From contig NZ_MKJU01000026.1 of NCBI RefSeq assembly GCF_001854605.1, forward strand, positions 124,001-188,000: a stretch of 64,000 nt of DNA, written 5' to 3'. The translations under genes were made by a program, and so were the position numbers. Positions 37,761 to 47,686 of the stretch are shown piece after piece (positions within the stretch are counted from its first letter, which is position 1; every line of letters starts with the position of its first letter). Source of the DNA: Pseudoalteromonas amylolytica (GTDB taxonomy: Bacteria > Pseudomonadota > Gammaproteobacteria > Enterobacterales > Alteromonadaceae). The notes beneath the pieces were generated by a model that did not search any database, was not told where the DNA came from, and was given only the letters and a program-made list of their open reading frames with translations.

Positions 37761-38392
37761 TCGACCACTTGTTGAGTACTTAAGTAAATCTGCATACGCT
37801 CGCTGGTACTAGAAGATGTACTCATCGTAAAACGTTTGAACCAACTTTGCTCAAACAACTTTTTACTGACTGCCCGCCAGTTTGCTTCGTCAAATTCATC
37901 AACGGGAACGCTGGGGACTAGCTCCACCTGGCACACGGTGGTTTTACAGCCATAGCTGTATAACGAAACGAGATGACTTAAGTCGCTTTGATAGAGAAAG
38001 TCGTTGATCAGTAACTCTAACTCGTCAGCCCACAATCCATCACGAGCTTCCTGCTGATATTGTTGCGATAACACAGCGCTTAAATCACCATTAGCCAACT
38101 GTATCGCTGGCGCGCTTGTTTGTTGTTGAGCAACTAAAAGTTGCTGCTGGAGTTGACGATTTTGCGCTTGTAATTGCTCTATAGTGCTGTTTGCTGATTC
38201 TATTTGTGGCCCTGGTTTGTCAGAGGGTGAAGGTATAGGCATGTACCGCCTCTCCTTTGGCATCTGTGGATGTGTTGTCGCAATTCCCTGATTCTCAATT
38301 ACTGTAGGTGGTGCAGCCAGCCATAACCGCTCCACCATGATCCCCATTGCGAAAGCAAACAGTAATAAGATCAATCCTATAAACCCTCTCAC
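37754..38392 (-). CDS. Hypothetical membrane-anchored coiled-coil protein
   Basis: Unrecognised 212-residue protein with one N-terminal membrane anchor (about residues 4-22). A Pro/Ser-rich linker, a short Gln-rich coiled coil (about 68-92) and a C-terminal globular domain follow. That domain holds two cysteines in YGCKTTVCQVEL, a pattern seen in several uncharacterised proteobacterial periplasmic proteins and likely to form a disulfide. The topology suggests a periplasmic C-terminal domain. It starts 8 bp before the cysE stop, apparently an independent gene on the same strand downstream of cysE, and converges with xseA with a 7-bp overlap. Confidence 0.65.
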   Translation of the reverse strand: MRGFIGLILLLFAFAMGIMVERLWLAAPPTVIENQGIATTHPQMPKERRYMPIPSPSDKPGPQIESANSTIEQLQAQNRQLQQQLLVAQQQTSAPAIQLANGDLSAVLSQQYQQEARDGLWADELELLINDFLYQSDLSHLVSLYSYGCKTTVCQVELVPSVPVDEFDEANWRAVSKKLFEQSWFKRFTMSTSSSTSERMQIYLSTQQVVDQ

Positions 38393-38400
38393 AGCAGCCT

Positions 38401-39222
38401 CTAAATCATAGCACTGGTTTGCGATTCATTCTTTGGGTCATCACTGTCTTCTAAGAAGTTTTGATTCATACTCTCTGCAGGGCAAGGGCTGCAAGGTTTA
38501 CCAACAGTTTTAGCTGGGACACCAACCACGGTCGTATGCGGAGCAACAGGGTTGAGTACAACTGAACCTGCACCTATTCGAGCACCTTCACCAACTTCGA
38601 TATTCCCCAGTACTTTAGCCCCCGCGCCAATGAGTACACCGGCTCTGATCTTAGGGTGTCTGTCACCTTGCTCGTTACCCGTCCCTCCAAGCGTAACCGA
38701 TTGTAAAATAGATACATTATCTTCAATTAGTGCTGTTTCACCAATCACGATACCGGTTGCATGGTCAAACATGATACCGTGACCGACTTTACACGCGGGA
38801 TGAATATCTACACCAAACACTTCTGAGGTTCGACTCTGGATGAATCGTGCCAGCTCTTTACGGTTTTGTCGCCACAAACAATGCGCTAACCTATGTGCCT
38901 GTATAGAATGAAAACCTTTAAGGTTTAGCATTACCGTTAGGTAACTATCCGCTGCTGGGTCTCTGTCTTTTACCGCTTTAATGTCATGAGCAACATGAGT
39001 GAGCATATTGTCACAATCAACAAAGGCCTGATCAAATAGTTCACGAATCGTGAACGCTGATACCACTGCATCGGCCAGTTTATTAGCCACGATAAAACTC
39101 AGAGCTGCGCCCAGACATTCATGATTCAAAATACTTGAATATACATGACTGGCTAGCAATGGCTCGTGGCTAACAAGCTCTTTTGCTTCGGCGCGAAGTT
39201 GTTGCCATATTTCATGACGCAT
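38401..39222 (-). CDS. cysE: Serine O-acetyltransferase
   Basis: First enzyme of cysteine synthesis, acetylating serine. The ATG at 39222 with AAAGG 7 nt upstream gives 273 residues, the same as E. coli CysE; the longer frame adds six residues. The N-terminal helical domain precedes a left-handed beta helix of hexapeptide repeats (about 140-250), with catalytic histidines in GVDIHPACKVGHGIMFDHAT. The C-terminal tail would bind cysteine synthase. It is followed by a hypothetical membrane protein. Confidence 0.96.
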   Translation of the reverse strand: MRHEIWQQLRAEAKELVSHEPLLASHVYSSILNHECLGAALSFIVANKLADAVVSAFTIRELFDQAFVDCDNMLTHVAHDIKAVKDRDPAADSYLTVMLNLKGFHSIQAHRLAHCLWRQNRKELARFIQSRTSEVFGVDIHPACKVGHGIMFDHATGIVIGETALIEDNVSILQSVTLGGTGNEQGDRHPKIRAGVLIGAGAKVLGNIEVGEGARIGAGSVVLNPVAPHTTVVGVPAKTVGKPCSPCPAESMNQNFLEDSDDPKNESQTSAMI

Positions 39223-39365
39223 AGCGATACCTTTATTCAAATTAACACCACAGATTCTAACGACAAAACACCCACAGGTGTTACCGTAATAAAAAACTAT
39301 ATAGTAATTAGTTATAACAAAGTGCTATTTGCCGCGCAACGTATGCTTATGACAGCTTGACAATT

Positions 39366-39394
39366 AAAAAGCCGCACATTAAGTGCGGCTTTTT
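39366..39394. terminator. Bidirectional hairpin between cysE and the M16 gene
   Basis: AAAAAGCCGCAC-ATTAA-GTGCGGCTTTTT. The M16 protease gene is read leftwards and ends at 39416, so this is its terminator. Confidence 0.85.
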
Positions 39395-39415
39395 TAGCTC
39401 AACTTGCTCCGCGTA

Positions 39416-42283
39416 TTATTCAAATACTGAATTCACTTCAAGTACTTCAATATTCTGCTTAGGGATGCTTAGTTTGTATGAGGCAATACGCTTATCTTCT
39501 TGTAACAATTGCTCTGGTTTTTCAGAGTTATAGCTCATTGGTGAAGGCGTTTCTTCTGCCAATCGCTGTGCCATATCTTTACCGTCACCCGTTACAAATA
39601 CGTACTGTATATGCTCCGTTTGTAAGTTCTCTCGGATCACTCGATTAACATCCTCTACAGTCAAACTAGCTAGTTGCTTGCGCACATAATCAACAAACCC
39701 TTCAATGTTATAAAACTGGCTATCTAGTGCATAACCTAGTTGACGGTCTTGGCTTGAAACAAGCTGAGCCACGTAATTGCTTAGGAAATTACGAGTTGCA
39801 GCAAAGTCTGCTTCGCTCATACCCTCTTTAATGAGCTTATCTAGCTCAAATAGTGCAACACGGGTGGCAAAATGTGCATCATTATTAGAACGCAATGGGC
39901 GTAACCAAACTTGGAATATTTGCTCCGAACGACCCAAGTTTGCATCTGGTACCGTTTGGAACATGCCACGTGGGAAATATTCTATGTAGGCATAATCACC
40001 ATAGTTCATACCACGCGTTTCACGAATACGCTGATACAGGAAGCTATTCGAGTTTCTATGTTCACCAAAATACGATCGAACCAACCAAAGTGCCGTCCAG
40101 TCTTTGTTGCTGCGAATGGTGTCAATTGGAAAACCGAACGATACCGCTGTAGATTTCGCACTTTTTTCCACAATCGTGGCGTGATGACCGTTCAACGCTG
40201 GCGCATCAGGTATATTTAAACGCTTTTCATCACCTTTAGGCAGCTTAGTTAGGTCTGCAAATAATCTAGCTTTGATATCCTCTGGCATGGCTCCTGTGAT
40301 ACCCACATTCAGCTTAGCTTGAGTTAGCTGTTGCTGATAGAAGGCTTTGACGTCATCTAAGGTCATGGCTTCAAGATCAGACAAGTCGCCTAAGTTATAA
40401 TTTTCATAAGGGTGTCCCTGATACAACTTATGATAAAGCACCTCTTTACCTAACTCTTCATCATTTGATGATTTTAGGCCCGCCTTGATGTTGTCCAACA
40501 TTTCTTTTTTCAAACGGCTGAAGTCTTCAGCCCTAAATCCAGGGTTGAGTAACTGCTCACTGACCAGCGCATACCATGGATGGATGTTGTCTTTGTGAAC
40601 ACGACCACGTAATGACAACATCTCTTTGTCGATTTGATAGTTGAAAGTGCCTGCAATTGGATACAAAGCCTTTTGAATTTCTTTATATGCCTTGGTCTGA
40701 GAGCCACCATTGGCAATCATGGCCGCCGTCATCGCTGCCAAGCCTTTTTTACCATCGGGATCTGCCGCAGCCCCGGTATAAAATAGTAAGTTTACGTCAA
40801 CAAGCGGTGAGCTATTGCTATTATCAACTACCTTAAAGTGGCGTTCAGTCGGCTTATTTGCCTTATCAACTAATGCCTGTAGCGACACTTCATTGTCAAA
40901 CCCATCGATTGAGGCCTGCGCCGACATGGTTACAGTAGTACGATTAGAGTCCACAAAGTACTTGTTAGCAATCGCTTTGATATCCTGCGCGGTGATGGCA
41001 TCAGCGGTTGCATACAACTGGTTGATCACTTCAGGATCTCGTTCAAAGTGCATGTATTGAGCTAGCTGTGACGCAATGGCTTGCGATGAATCAAGACCAT
41101 TAATAAAGCTATATTTTCTATTCGATTTAAGTGCATTTAGCTTATCTTCATTTACAAGCTCTGTACGCGCCTTAGCATAAGTTTGGTTAATGGCATCACG
41201 CACAGTCGCTAAGTCTTCTGCGTTGTCTACCTTAACAAATACATGTCGTAGGCCTGGATCTTTGGTTTGGGGATTGTATGTCAGTATTTGACTGGCTATT
41301 TGTTTCTCTACTACTAACTGCTGATATAGTTCCGACGTTTCTGAAAAGTACAGATCCGAGATTAGATCAAGCGCCGCTCTATCCTTTGCTTCTGGCTGCC
41401 ACGCAGCGCCTTTGTATGACACCAATAGCCAGTGACCCGGTAACCCTTCACTTTGTTTATGTACATATTTAGGTGCATCTTGCTTTGGCTCTTGTGGTAC
41501 ATCTGAAACATAATCGCCTCGCTCCCAACCACCCCAATGTTTTTTCACCATGGCGATAGTCTCTTGTGGGTCTACATCACCGACAATCACTAAAGATACA
41601 TACTCTGGGTTATAAAAACGCTCAAAGAAGGTTTGTCCATAGGCCATCTGATCCGGCATGGCTTCAATGTCTTCAAAAAAGCCCATTGTCGTATGCTTGT
41701 ATGTGTGCTTTTCAAACGCCTCTTTGCGCACCGCAGCTAACAACTGGCGAATCGGATTCGCGTTATTCTTTAAATACTCCCCTTTAACCGTCAACGCCTC
41801 AGTGCGGAACTGTGCTTCGGTGTATGTTAGGTTTTGAAATATATCGGCCTGTATTTCCAATACCTTATCTAAATGTTGCTTAGTAAAGCTCAGATAATAG
41901 TTGGTATAGTCGTTGGTTGTGTATGCGCGGTTATCTACCCCTGAGTTTTTCAAGATATCGGCATACACATCTTTTGGATATTTTTTTGAGCCTTTAAACA
42001 TCATATGCTCAAAGAAATGAGCAAAACCGGTACGGCCCGGTTCAACTTCATCGCGAGAACCGACCGATACAGGAATATGCACTGACACTACGTCTGGGTA
42101 GTCCGTTTTAACCACCATGACGCGCAACCCATTTTCTAATTCTTCTAATACGTAATCTTGTGAGAATACTTTGCTGTTACTTTGTGTTTGAACGATGTTT
42201 GTCGATTGGTTAGTACCTTTACTAACGCAACCTGCCAAGGCCAATGTTACCGCAAGGCTCACTGCCAAATGTTTAAATTTCAT
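39416..42283 (-). CDS. M16 family zinc metalloprotease lipoprotein
   Basis: Large pitrilysin/insulinase-family peptidase. The start at 42283 (955 residues) is preceded by AGGGA, and yields a lipoprotein signal MKFKHLAVSLAVTLALAGC, so the mature protein is probably anchored in the outer or inner membrane facing the periplasm. The inverted zinc motif HFFEH lies in RTGFAHFFEHMMFKG, with the downstream Glu in the following helix (TEALTVKGEY). Four M16 repeats are expected, and only the first has the zinc motif. It has no obvious operon partner. The substrates are probably small peptides. Confidence 0.92.
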   Translation of the reverse strand: MKFKHLAVSLAVTLALAGCVSKGTNQSTNIVQTQSNSKVFSQDYVLEELENGLRVMVVKTDYPDVVSVHIPVSVGSRDEVEPGRTGFAHFFEHMMFKGSKKYPKDVYADILKNSGVDNRAYTTNDYTNYYLSFTKQHLDKVLEIQADIFQNLTYTEAQFRTEALTVKGEYLKNNANPIRQLLAAVRKEAFEKHTYKHTTMGFFEDIEAMPDQMAYGQTFFERFYNPEYVSLVIVGDVDPQETIAMVKKHWGGWERGDYVSDVPQEPKQDAPKYVHKQSEGLPGHWLLVSYKGAAWQPEAKDRAALDLISDLYFSETSELYQQLVVEKQIASQILTYNPQTKDPGLRHVFVKVDNAEDLATVRDAINQTYAKARTELVNEDKLNALKSNRKYSFINGLDSSQAIASQLAQYMHFERDPEVINQLYATADAITAQDIKAIANKYFVDSNRTTVTMSAQASIDGFDNEVSLQALVDKANKPTERHFKVVDNSNSSPLVDVNLLFYTGAAADPDGKKGLAAMTAAMIANGGSQTKAYKEIQKALYPIAGTFNYQIDKEMLSLRGRVHKDNIHPWYALVSEQLLNPGFRAEDFSRLKKEMLDNIKAGLKSSNDEELGKEVLYHKLYQGHPYENYNLGDLSDLEAMTLDDVKAFYQQQLTQAKLNVGITGAMPEDIKARLFADLTKLPKGDEKRLNIPDAPALNGHHATIVEKSAKSTAVSFGFPIDTIRSNKDWTALWLVRSYFGEHRNSNSFLYQRIRETRGMNYGDYAYIEYFPRGMFQTVPDANLGRSEQIFQVWLRPLRSNNDAHFATRVALFELDKLIKEGMSEADFAATRNFLSNYVAQLVSSQDRQLGYALDSQFYNIEGFVDYVRKQLASLTVEDVNRVIRENLQTEHIQYVFVTGDGKDMAQRLAEETPSPMSYNSEKPEQLLQEDKRIASYKLSIPKQNIEVLEVNSVFE

Positions 42284-42545
42284 AGTTTTCCCTGAATTTG
42301 TTGTTTGCACTGCCATAGCTGATAAGTGCTTTGATCACAGACCATTATGCAATAATTTATCATTGAGGTAACACCCGCCAAGTCAAAATTGTGTAAATAA
42401 ATATGTTAACAACCGCATAAAAAGCCAAGTGAACTTGAATTAATTTCATATTCATTGAATAACTTTCACTATAAAAATCTATCTAGACGTCTAAATGGCT
42501 GCTATATTATCCTTTATCGACACACATTGAGCTGGGATGAGGATC

Positions 42546-43502
42546 ATGGCGTTATCACTGCAAGAGAAAATATTAGACTCCAATCAGGGAGTATATTTAA
42601 TCGGAACAACCCCACCAAAGGTGGGAACCGACACCACGAAACTAAAAAGCATTGCCACTAAACTGCTCGGTCGCTTACATGAAATTGAATATGACGGTGT
42701 AGTCATCTATGACATTCAAGACGAAAGTAGTCGCACACAAGCGCCACGCCCTTTTCCTTTTAAACATACAGTTGACCCGTGCGAATATTCTCAGCTGATC
42801 AGTGAACTGTCACAACTGGACGTCATCACTTACAAAAGTGTCGCACAACGTGAAGCTTCTGAATTTAATAGTTGGTTAGATAACACCAAAGCACAATACG
42901 GCCTAAAAAACTTGGTTTTGGTAGGCAGCCCTTCATCTACTGGCGATATTAAACTCAGCCTGCCCGAGGCCTATGCAGCACTTGCTGAACATCAGGAAGA
43001 GTTCTTCTTGGGTGGTGTTACCATTGCAGAGCGCCATGCTAGCAAACGCAATGAACATGAAAGGCTGCTGGAGAAAACCACACAAGGATGCGAGTTCTTT
43101 ATCTCTCAAGCGGTATATAACGCACAAGCGACAGTTGATTTGATCACCAGCTACGCACGCTCATGTAAGCAACAAGGACTGACGCCCAAGCGTGTTATTT
43201 TAACGTTTACGCCATGTGGAGGTGAGAAAACGCTCGAGTTTATGCAGTGGCTGGGAATTTCTGTACCTGAAGCGACTAAATGGCGCATTTTAGATGCCGA
43301 TAACTCATTGAGTGAATCTATTCGCATCTGCCGTGAAAACCTCGATCAGATCTTAAGAAGCTGTGCGCATTTAGATGTGCCGCTGGGTTTAAACATTGAG
43401 AGTTTAACAAACCGTAAAGAAGAGATTGACGCGTCAATCAATTTATATCGGCTTTTAAAAGCAACGATGGAACTCACACTTGCAGAAAAGCAAATTGCAT
43501 AA
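42546..43502 (+). CDS. Methylenetetrahydrofolate reductase-like protein
   Basis: 318-residue TIM-barrel protein with overall resemblance to MetF-family flavoproteins, including segments such as NLVLVGSPSSTGDI and LGGVTIAERHASKRNEHERL that align to the MetF ALRGD and YPE..PEA regions. The N-terminal FEFFPPR motif of MetF, which holds the catalytic Glu, is YLIGTTPPK here, so that Glu is missing. The enzyme may therefore use another substrate or direction. The ATG at 42546 is chosen with GGGA 8 nt before it; 42537 is also possible. It stands alone and is divergent from the M16 gene. Confidence 0.7.
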   Translation: MALSLQEKILDSNQGVYLIGTTPPKVGTDTTKLKSIATKLLGRLHEIEYDGVVIYDIQDESSRTQAPRPFPFKHTVDPCEYSQLISELSQLDVITYKSVAQREASEFNSWLDNTKAQYGLKNLVLVGSPSSTGDIKLSLPEAYAALAEHQEEFFLGGVTIAERHASKRNEHERLLEKTTQGCEFFISQAVYNAQATVDLITSYARSCKQQGLTPKRVILTFTPCGGEKTLEFMQWLGISVPEATKWRILDADNSLSESIRICRENLDQILRSCAHLDVPLGLNIESLTNRKEEIDASINLYRLLKATMELTLAEKQIA

Positions 43503-43504
43503 TA

Positions 43505-43527
43505 AAAAAGCACTCAGTGCTTTTTTT
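43505..43527. terminator. Bidirectional hairpin between MetF-like and helicase genes
   Basis: AAAAAAGCACT / AGTGCTTTTTT with a very short loop between two converging genes. Confidence 0.8.
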
Positions 43528-43549
43528 ATTTGTGATTTTAACTGGTAAG

Positions 43550-44779
43550 TTAACGGCGACGTGTCGAGCGTTTGTTTAAAATACGCTTTTTGTCTCTTTG
43601 CTTACGAGACTTGTTGGAGTTTTTGCGGTTATCTTTGGGCTCTTTGGTTAAATCAGGCTCATACCCTGGCAGCCACTGTGGTGTTAGTCGCTCGTCCAGC
43701 AACACTTCGATTTCTTCTAACAGCCACTGTTCATCGATACTCACTAAAGACATTGCGTAGCCGGTTTTTCCCGCGCGCCCCGTACGACCAATACGGTGAA
43801 CATAATCCTCAGCAACATAAGGAAGCTCGGCATTAATCACGTAGTCTAAGTCAACTATGTCTAACCCTCTAGCTGCCACATCCGTTGCCACCAGCACACG
43901 TGTTTTACCACTTTTGAATTGCTCTAGCGCTTTGTCTCTCGCCCCCTGAGACTTATCGCCATGAATTGCAAGGGTCGCCAAGCCATCTTTGTTGAGCTCC
44001 TTCGCGAGGCTATCCGCCATATTCTTGGTACGAGTGAATACCAACACCTGCTGCCAGTTGTTTTTGCCAATCAAGTGCGACATCAGTTCACGCTTTCTGT
44101 CTTCATCCACAGCGTAAAAGACTTGCTCCACCTGCTGTGCTGCGCTGTTCTCTTTGTCAATGCTTACGCGTTTAGGGTCATTGAGCCACTGTTTTACTAA
44201 GCTTTGTACCTGCTCATCTATGGTGGCAGAAAAGAGCAAAGTTTGTCTCTGTGCTGGTAAATGGCGCATAATACGTTTGATTTCGCCAATAAAACCCATA
44301 TCTAAAATTCTATCCGCTTCATCAAAAACCAGATGTTCTACCTGCGCAAGTGATAGCGTGCCTTTAATCAAATGATCAAGTAAACGGCCCGGTGTCGCCA
44401 CAACCACATCCGAACCCGCTTTTAATGCCTTCTCTTGAGGCCCGATATTTGCCCCGCCATACAAACAGACCATTTTTAAAGCTGTACACTGTGCATAACT
44501 TTGAGCACTTTGGGCGACTTGTTGCGCCAGCTCGCGGGTTGGTGTCACTACCAACGCCCTAACGGTTCCTTGGCGCTCGGGACTGGCCAGTAAACGCTCT
44601 AAAATTGGCAACATAAAAGCCGCTGTTTTACCGGTTCCCGTTTGCGCAGTCGCGACTAAATCATGCCCTGCTAATACTACTGGTATACATTGTGTTTGTA
44701 CGGGGGTTGGCGCTGTGAAATTGAGTTTGTTAAGCGCTTGAGCAAGTTCGCCGCAAAGAGATAAAGCTTGGAATGACAT
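43550..44779 (-). CDS. DEAD-box RNA helicase (RhlE-like)
   Basis: ATP-dependent RNA helicase of 409 residues from the ATG at 44779 (MSFQAL...). No strong Shine-Dalgarno was seen, but the upstream extension starts at a TTG and is unlikely. The Q motif, Walker A AQTGTGKTAAF, DEAD box VFDEADRILDMGF, SAT motif LFSATID, and motif VI HRIGRTGRAGK are all present. A basic C-terminal tail rich in Arg and Lys follows, as in RhlE/SrmB-type helicases involved in ribosome assembly or RNA decay. The subgroup is uncertain between RhlE and SrmB. Confidence 0.92.
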   Translation of the reverse strand: MSFQALSLCGELAQALNKLNFTAPTPVQTQCIPVVLAGHDLVATAQTGTGKTAAFMLPILERLLASPERQGTVRALVVTPTRELAQQVAQSAQSYAQCTALKMVCLYGGANIGPQEKALKAGSDVVVATPGRLLDHLIKGTLSLAQVEHLVFDEADRILDMGFIGEIKRIMRHLPAQRQTLLFSATIDEQVQSLVKQWLNDPKRVSIDKENSAAQQVEQVFYAVDEDRKRELMSHLIGKNNWQQVLVFTRTKNMADSLAKELNKDGLATLAIHGDKSQGARDKALEQFKSGKTRVLVATDVAARGLDIVDLDYVINAELPYVAEDYVHRIGRTGRAGKTGYAMSLVSIDEQWLLEEIEVLLDERLTPQWLPGYEPDLTKEPKDNRKNSNKSRKQRDKKRILNKRSTRRR

Positions 44780-44820
44780 GGATAAACCGGATATAAACGA
44801 AGATGCTTGGCAGTATAACA

Positions 44821-44845
44821 AAAGCGCGCTTGGGATGCGCGCTTT
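44821..44845 (-). terminator. Terminator of the DUF3581 gene
   Basis: Stem AAAGCGCGC / GCGCGCTTT with a 7-nt loop, immediately downstream of the DUF3581 stop and just before the helicase start. Confidence 0.8.
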
Positions 44846-44857
44846 AGCTGTGAGTGA

Positions 44858-45550
44858 TTACAAAGTGGCTTTTCTATCGTTGTAATAGTCAATCAAACCA
44901 TCAACCATCTCTTGGCAATAGTCTCGAATACCCGATACTACCATGTGCTTTTCACCATAACCCACCTTTTGACCCTCACTGAGCAGGTTAAAGCGCAAGA
45001 TGATCTTGCCTCGTTTCCCTTCGTAATCAAATTCGGGTGTCGCTGCTTCCAAGTCTAACGTCTTTACATCTAGTTTATCTAAATGAATAGCCATTGACTC
45101 ATAAATTACCATAGGGCGAGCTGGGTTAATCATAACCTGCTTTTGTGCCATAAGTGGAATGATGACATGTGGAAAGGTTGTGCCTGAAAATTCAACATAG
45201 TTCTTGGTCAAACTATCAACCAGTGTTTGGCACAGATTGTTTTCACCCTCTCTTTTTACCGATAGCATAACCTTGTCATTAGAGGTAATGTCAAATGAAT
45301 CACCTCCAGCCGGAAAGTCTAACCTTGATGTTTCATCAACCATGCCGGCAAACGTAAAGTGCATATTTTCGCTAACACCATACTTTGCCAATACCAGTGC
45401 AAACAATAAGTCTCCTGGTACACAAAACTTTTTCGCATCGACATCATGCAAAGGATTAAAATCATCAGCCACACGCTTGGCAAACTCACTGCCTTGCTCA
45501 CGACTGATCACAACTTGATCACCATCTTGCTGGAAAAATTGACTTAACAT
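44858..45550 (-). CDS. DUF3581 domain-containing protein
   Basis: 230-residue cytoplasmic protein matching DUF3581, a family of gammaproteobacterial proteins of unknown function. The family pattern covers nearly the full length, including FAKRVADDFNPLHDVDAKKF and the C-terminal VVSGIRDYCQEMVDGLIDYY. The first half resembles a hotdog fold of the MaoC type (DFNPLHD is the typical acyl-binding hydratase motif), which suggests a role with acyl-thioesters, but this is inference. It stands alone between gltX and the helicase. Confidence 0.8.
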   Translation of the reverse strand: MLSQFFQQDGDQVVISREQGSEFAKRVADDFNPLHDVDAKKFCVPGDLLFALVLAKYGVSENMHFTFAGMVDETSRLDFPAGGDSFDITSNDKVMLSVKREGENNLCQTLVDSLTKNYVEFSGTTFPHVIIPLMAQKQVMINPARPMVIYESMAIHLDKLDVKTLDLEAATPEFDYEGKRGKIILRFNLLSEGQKVGYGEKHMVVSGIRDYCQEMVDGLIDYYNDRKATL

Positions 45551-45639
45551 AGACCTTTTCTTTCACGACTAAAAACCGCGCTATGTTAACAGAATATAGC
45601 TTGTTAGAGGTCATATCTGTTTAATTTTCTGCATAATAA

Positions 45640-45669
45640 AAAAGCCACAATAACCGAACTGTGGCTTTT
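45640..45669 (-). terminator. Terminator of gltX
   Basis: Stem AAAAGCCACA / TGTGGCTTTT with a 10-nt loop downstream of the gltX stop; A-rich and T-rich flanks on both strands. Confidence 0.8.
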
Positions 45670-45692
45670 ATTATTAATATCAGATAGTTAAA

Positions 45693-47177
45693 TTAGTCTT
45701 GAGGAAAGTCTCGATATGCTTTCTCAAGCTTCTTAGCCTGCTTTTTAGACACGCCAATGTGTGCTAATGCAACGCGTAAGCGAGCACGAGACAGGTCCGA
45801 ACCTAAAATTTCCATCGCATCAACCACTGATGTTGAAGACTGTTTACCAGTAATCGCAACAAAGATTGGCTCTAAGAAATCTTTTATCTTCAATTCGTGG
45901 AAGTTAGCAACCGCTTTCGCTGTTGCGAAGATTTCCGACTTATTCCAGCTACGAAGCCCTTCTAACTGCCAAATAAAGAACTGTAATGCTTGGCGAACCG
46001 TTTCTTCATCCGCTTTACCTGCTGTCAGTAACGCTGGATCATAGTCAGGTTGACCTGATACAAAGTGCCCTGCCAAGTCCACCAAATCAGACAACGTATT
46101 AATACGCGCCTTCGCTTCTGGAAGAATGCGAGCTAATGTTTGTGCATTAAACTTCCAATCCACAAAACGTTGAATAAGCTCTTCATCTGAAAGGTTTTCG
46201 CGGATCCACAACCCGTTTAGCCAGCTTAGTTTGTCTACATCAAATACTGGGCCACCAAGTGATACACGCTTCATATCAAAGTGTTCAATCATCTCAGCTA
46301 AGGTGAATTTTTCGCGCTCATCAGGCATTGACCAACCCATGCGGCCCAAGTAGTTTAAGACCGCTTCAGGTAGGAAGCCCATCTCTTTATAGTAGTTAAT
46401 TGAGGTCGGGTTTTTACGCTTAGACAGCTTTGACTTATCTGGGTTGCGTAATAACGGTAAGTGACCCAACACAGGTGGCTCCCAACCAAAATCTTCGTAT
46501 AACTTTAATAATTTAGGTGCTGAGTTGATCCATTCTTCACCTCGGAAGATATGGCTTATCTGCATATGGTGGTCATCAACCACGTTCGCTAAGAAATAGG
46601 TCGGAAACCCATCCGCTTTGAGCAATACTTGCATGTCAATGTTTTCCCATGGGATCTCAATCTCGCCACGTAGATAATCATTGAACTTAAAAGTACCTTC
46701 GCTTGGAATTTTCATGCGAATTACATACGGCTTGCCGGCAGCTAAGTTTTCTTTAACCTGTTCTTCGCTCAGTAATAAACCACGACCGTCATACTTTGGG
46801 CGTAAGCCTTCAGCCATTTGCTGTTCGCGCATTTCATCCAGCTCTTCAGCCGTTACGAAACAATAAAACGCCTTACCTTGCTCAACGAGCTGATGGGCAT
46901 ACTTTTTGTAAAGCTCACTACGTTCTGATTGACGATAAGGACCAAACTCACCACCCACATCTGGACCGTGATCCCAGTTCAATCCTAACCAGCGTAAGCT
47001 ATCCATGATCGCCTGCTCTGATTCTTGTGTACTGCGTACCTGATCGGTATCTTCGATACGTAAAACAAACTCGCCACCTTGCTGCTTAGCAAAACAGTAG
47101 TTAAAAAGGGCAATATAAGCGGTACCTAAATGCGGATCACCTGTGGGTGAGGGGGCAACACGAGTACGGATAGTCAT
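45693..47177 (-). CDS. gltX: Glutamyl-tRNA synthetase
   Basis: Class I synthetase charging tRNA-Glu. The 494-residue protein has the HIGH-type motif in [19 protein letters not shown] and the KMSKS-type motif KLSKRKN. The catalytic domain is followed by the helical anticodon-binding domain. The length is near the usual 470-500. No oddity was seen. Confidence 0.97.
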   Translation of the reverse strand: MTIRTRVAPSPTGDPHLGTAYIALFNYCFAKQQGGEFVLRIEDTDQVRSTQESEQAIMDSLRWLGLNWDHGPDVGGEFGPYRQSERSELYKKYAHQLVEQGKAFYCFVTAEELDEMREQQMAEGLRPKYDGRGLLLSEEQVKENLAAGKPYVIRMKIPSEGTFKFNDYLRGEIEIPWENIDMQVLLKADGFPTYFLANVVDDHHMQISHIFRGEEWINSAPKLLKLYEDFGWEPPVLGHLPLLRNPDKSKLSKRKNPTSINYYKEMGFLPEAVLNYLGRMGWSMPDEREKFTLAEMIEHFDMKRVSLGGPVFDVDKLSWLNGLWIRENLSDEELIQRFVDWKFNAQTLARILPEAKARINTLSDLVDLAGHFVSGQPDYDPALLTAGKADEETVRQALQFFIWQLEGLRSWNKSEIFATAKAVANFHELKIKDFLEPIFVAITGKQSSTSVVDAMEILGSDLSRARLRVALAHIGVSKKQAKKLEKAYRDFPQD

Positions 47178-47274
47178 GGTGTTTCTCTTTAAATGTCTGA
47201 CAATAGATTATGGGCGGCTATGCTAGCATAACCGCGGGGTATCTCAAACGCTCTACAACGTTTGCAACTGTAAA

Positions 47275-47640
47275 TTATGCGGCTTTTTCAAGCTTTTCTA
47301 GGTAGCTAACAATATCGCTAGATTCGTACAGCCATTGTACATTACTGCCTTGTTCGATGCGCAGACAAGGTACCTTGATCTTTCCGCCTTGTTCCGCCAA
47401 CTCTTGACGAAATTGCGCATTGTTCTTGGCATCACGCGTTTCGATTTTTAAACCTTCGCGTTTAATCGCTCGACGTACTTTGACGCAAAATGGACAGGCT
47501 TGGAATTGATATAATTTTAGTTGAGCAGTTTGCTCATCGAGCTTTTGCTGTGCATCCTCAGGGCGTTTTTTGCTACGAGGTGTAAAAATAAAATCCAAAA
47601 GTAGAATAATTCGACCCAAAAACCAACGTACAAATTTCAT
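47275..47640 (-). CDS. Membrane-anchored glutaredoxin-like protein
   Basis: Small thiol-redox protein of 121 residues from the ATG at 47640, with GGGAG 5 nt upstream. An N-terminal hydrophobic stretch (MKFVRWFLGRIILLLDFIF) is likely to anchor it in the membrane, with a basic linker after it. The glutaredoxin domain has the active-site CPFC in LYQFQACPFCVKVRRAIKR, then a VPCL cis-Pro motif and a C-terminal YESSDIVSYLEKL glutathione-site segment. It resembles glutaredoxin/GST-N fold proteins common in marine gammaproteobacteria. The targets are unknown. Confidence 0.85.
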   Translation of the reverse strand: MKFVRWFLGRIILLLDFIFTPRSKKRPEDAQQKLDEQTAQLKLYQFQACPFCVKVRRAIKREGLKIETRDAKNNAQFRQELAEQGGKIKVPCLRIEQGSNVQWLYESSDIVSYLEKLEKAA

Positions 47641-47686
47641 GCTCGCTCCCATTTATTAAAGTTAATGGGCGCTATATTAACACAGG

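Noticed and set aside
39241-39360. Small rightward frame near cysE (ending at 39360)
   Set aside because: It mostly overlaps cysE in antisense, has no ribosome site and reads like a shadow frame.
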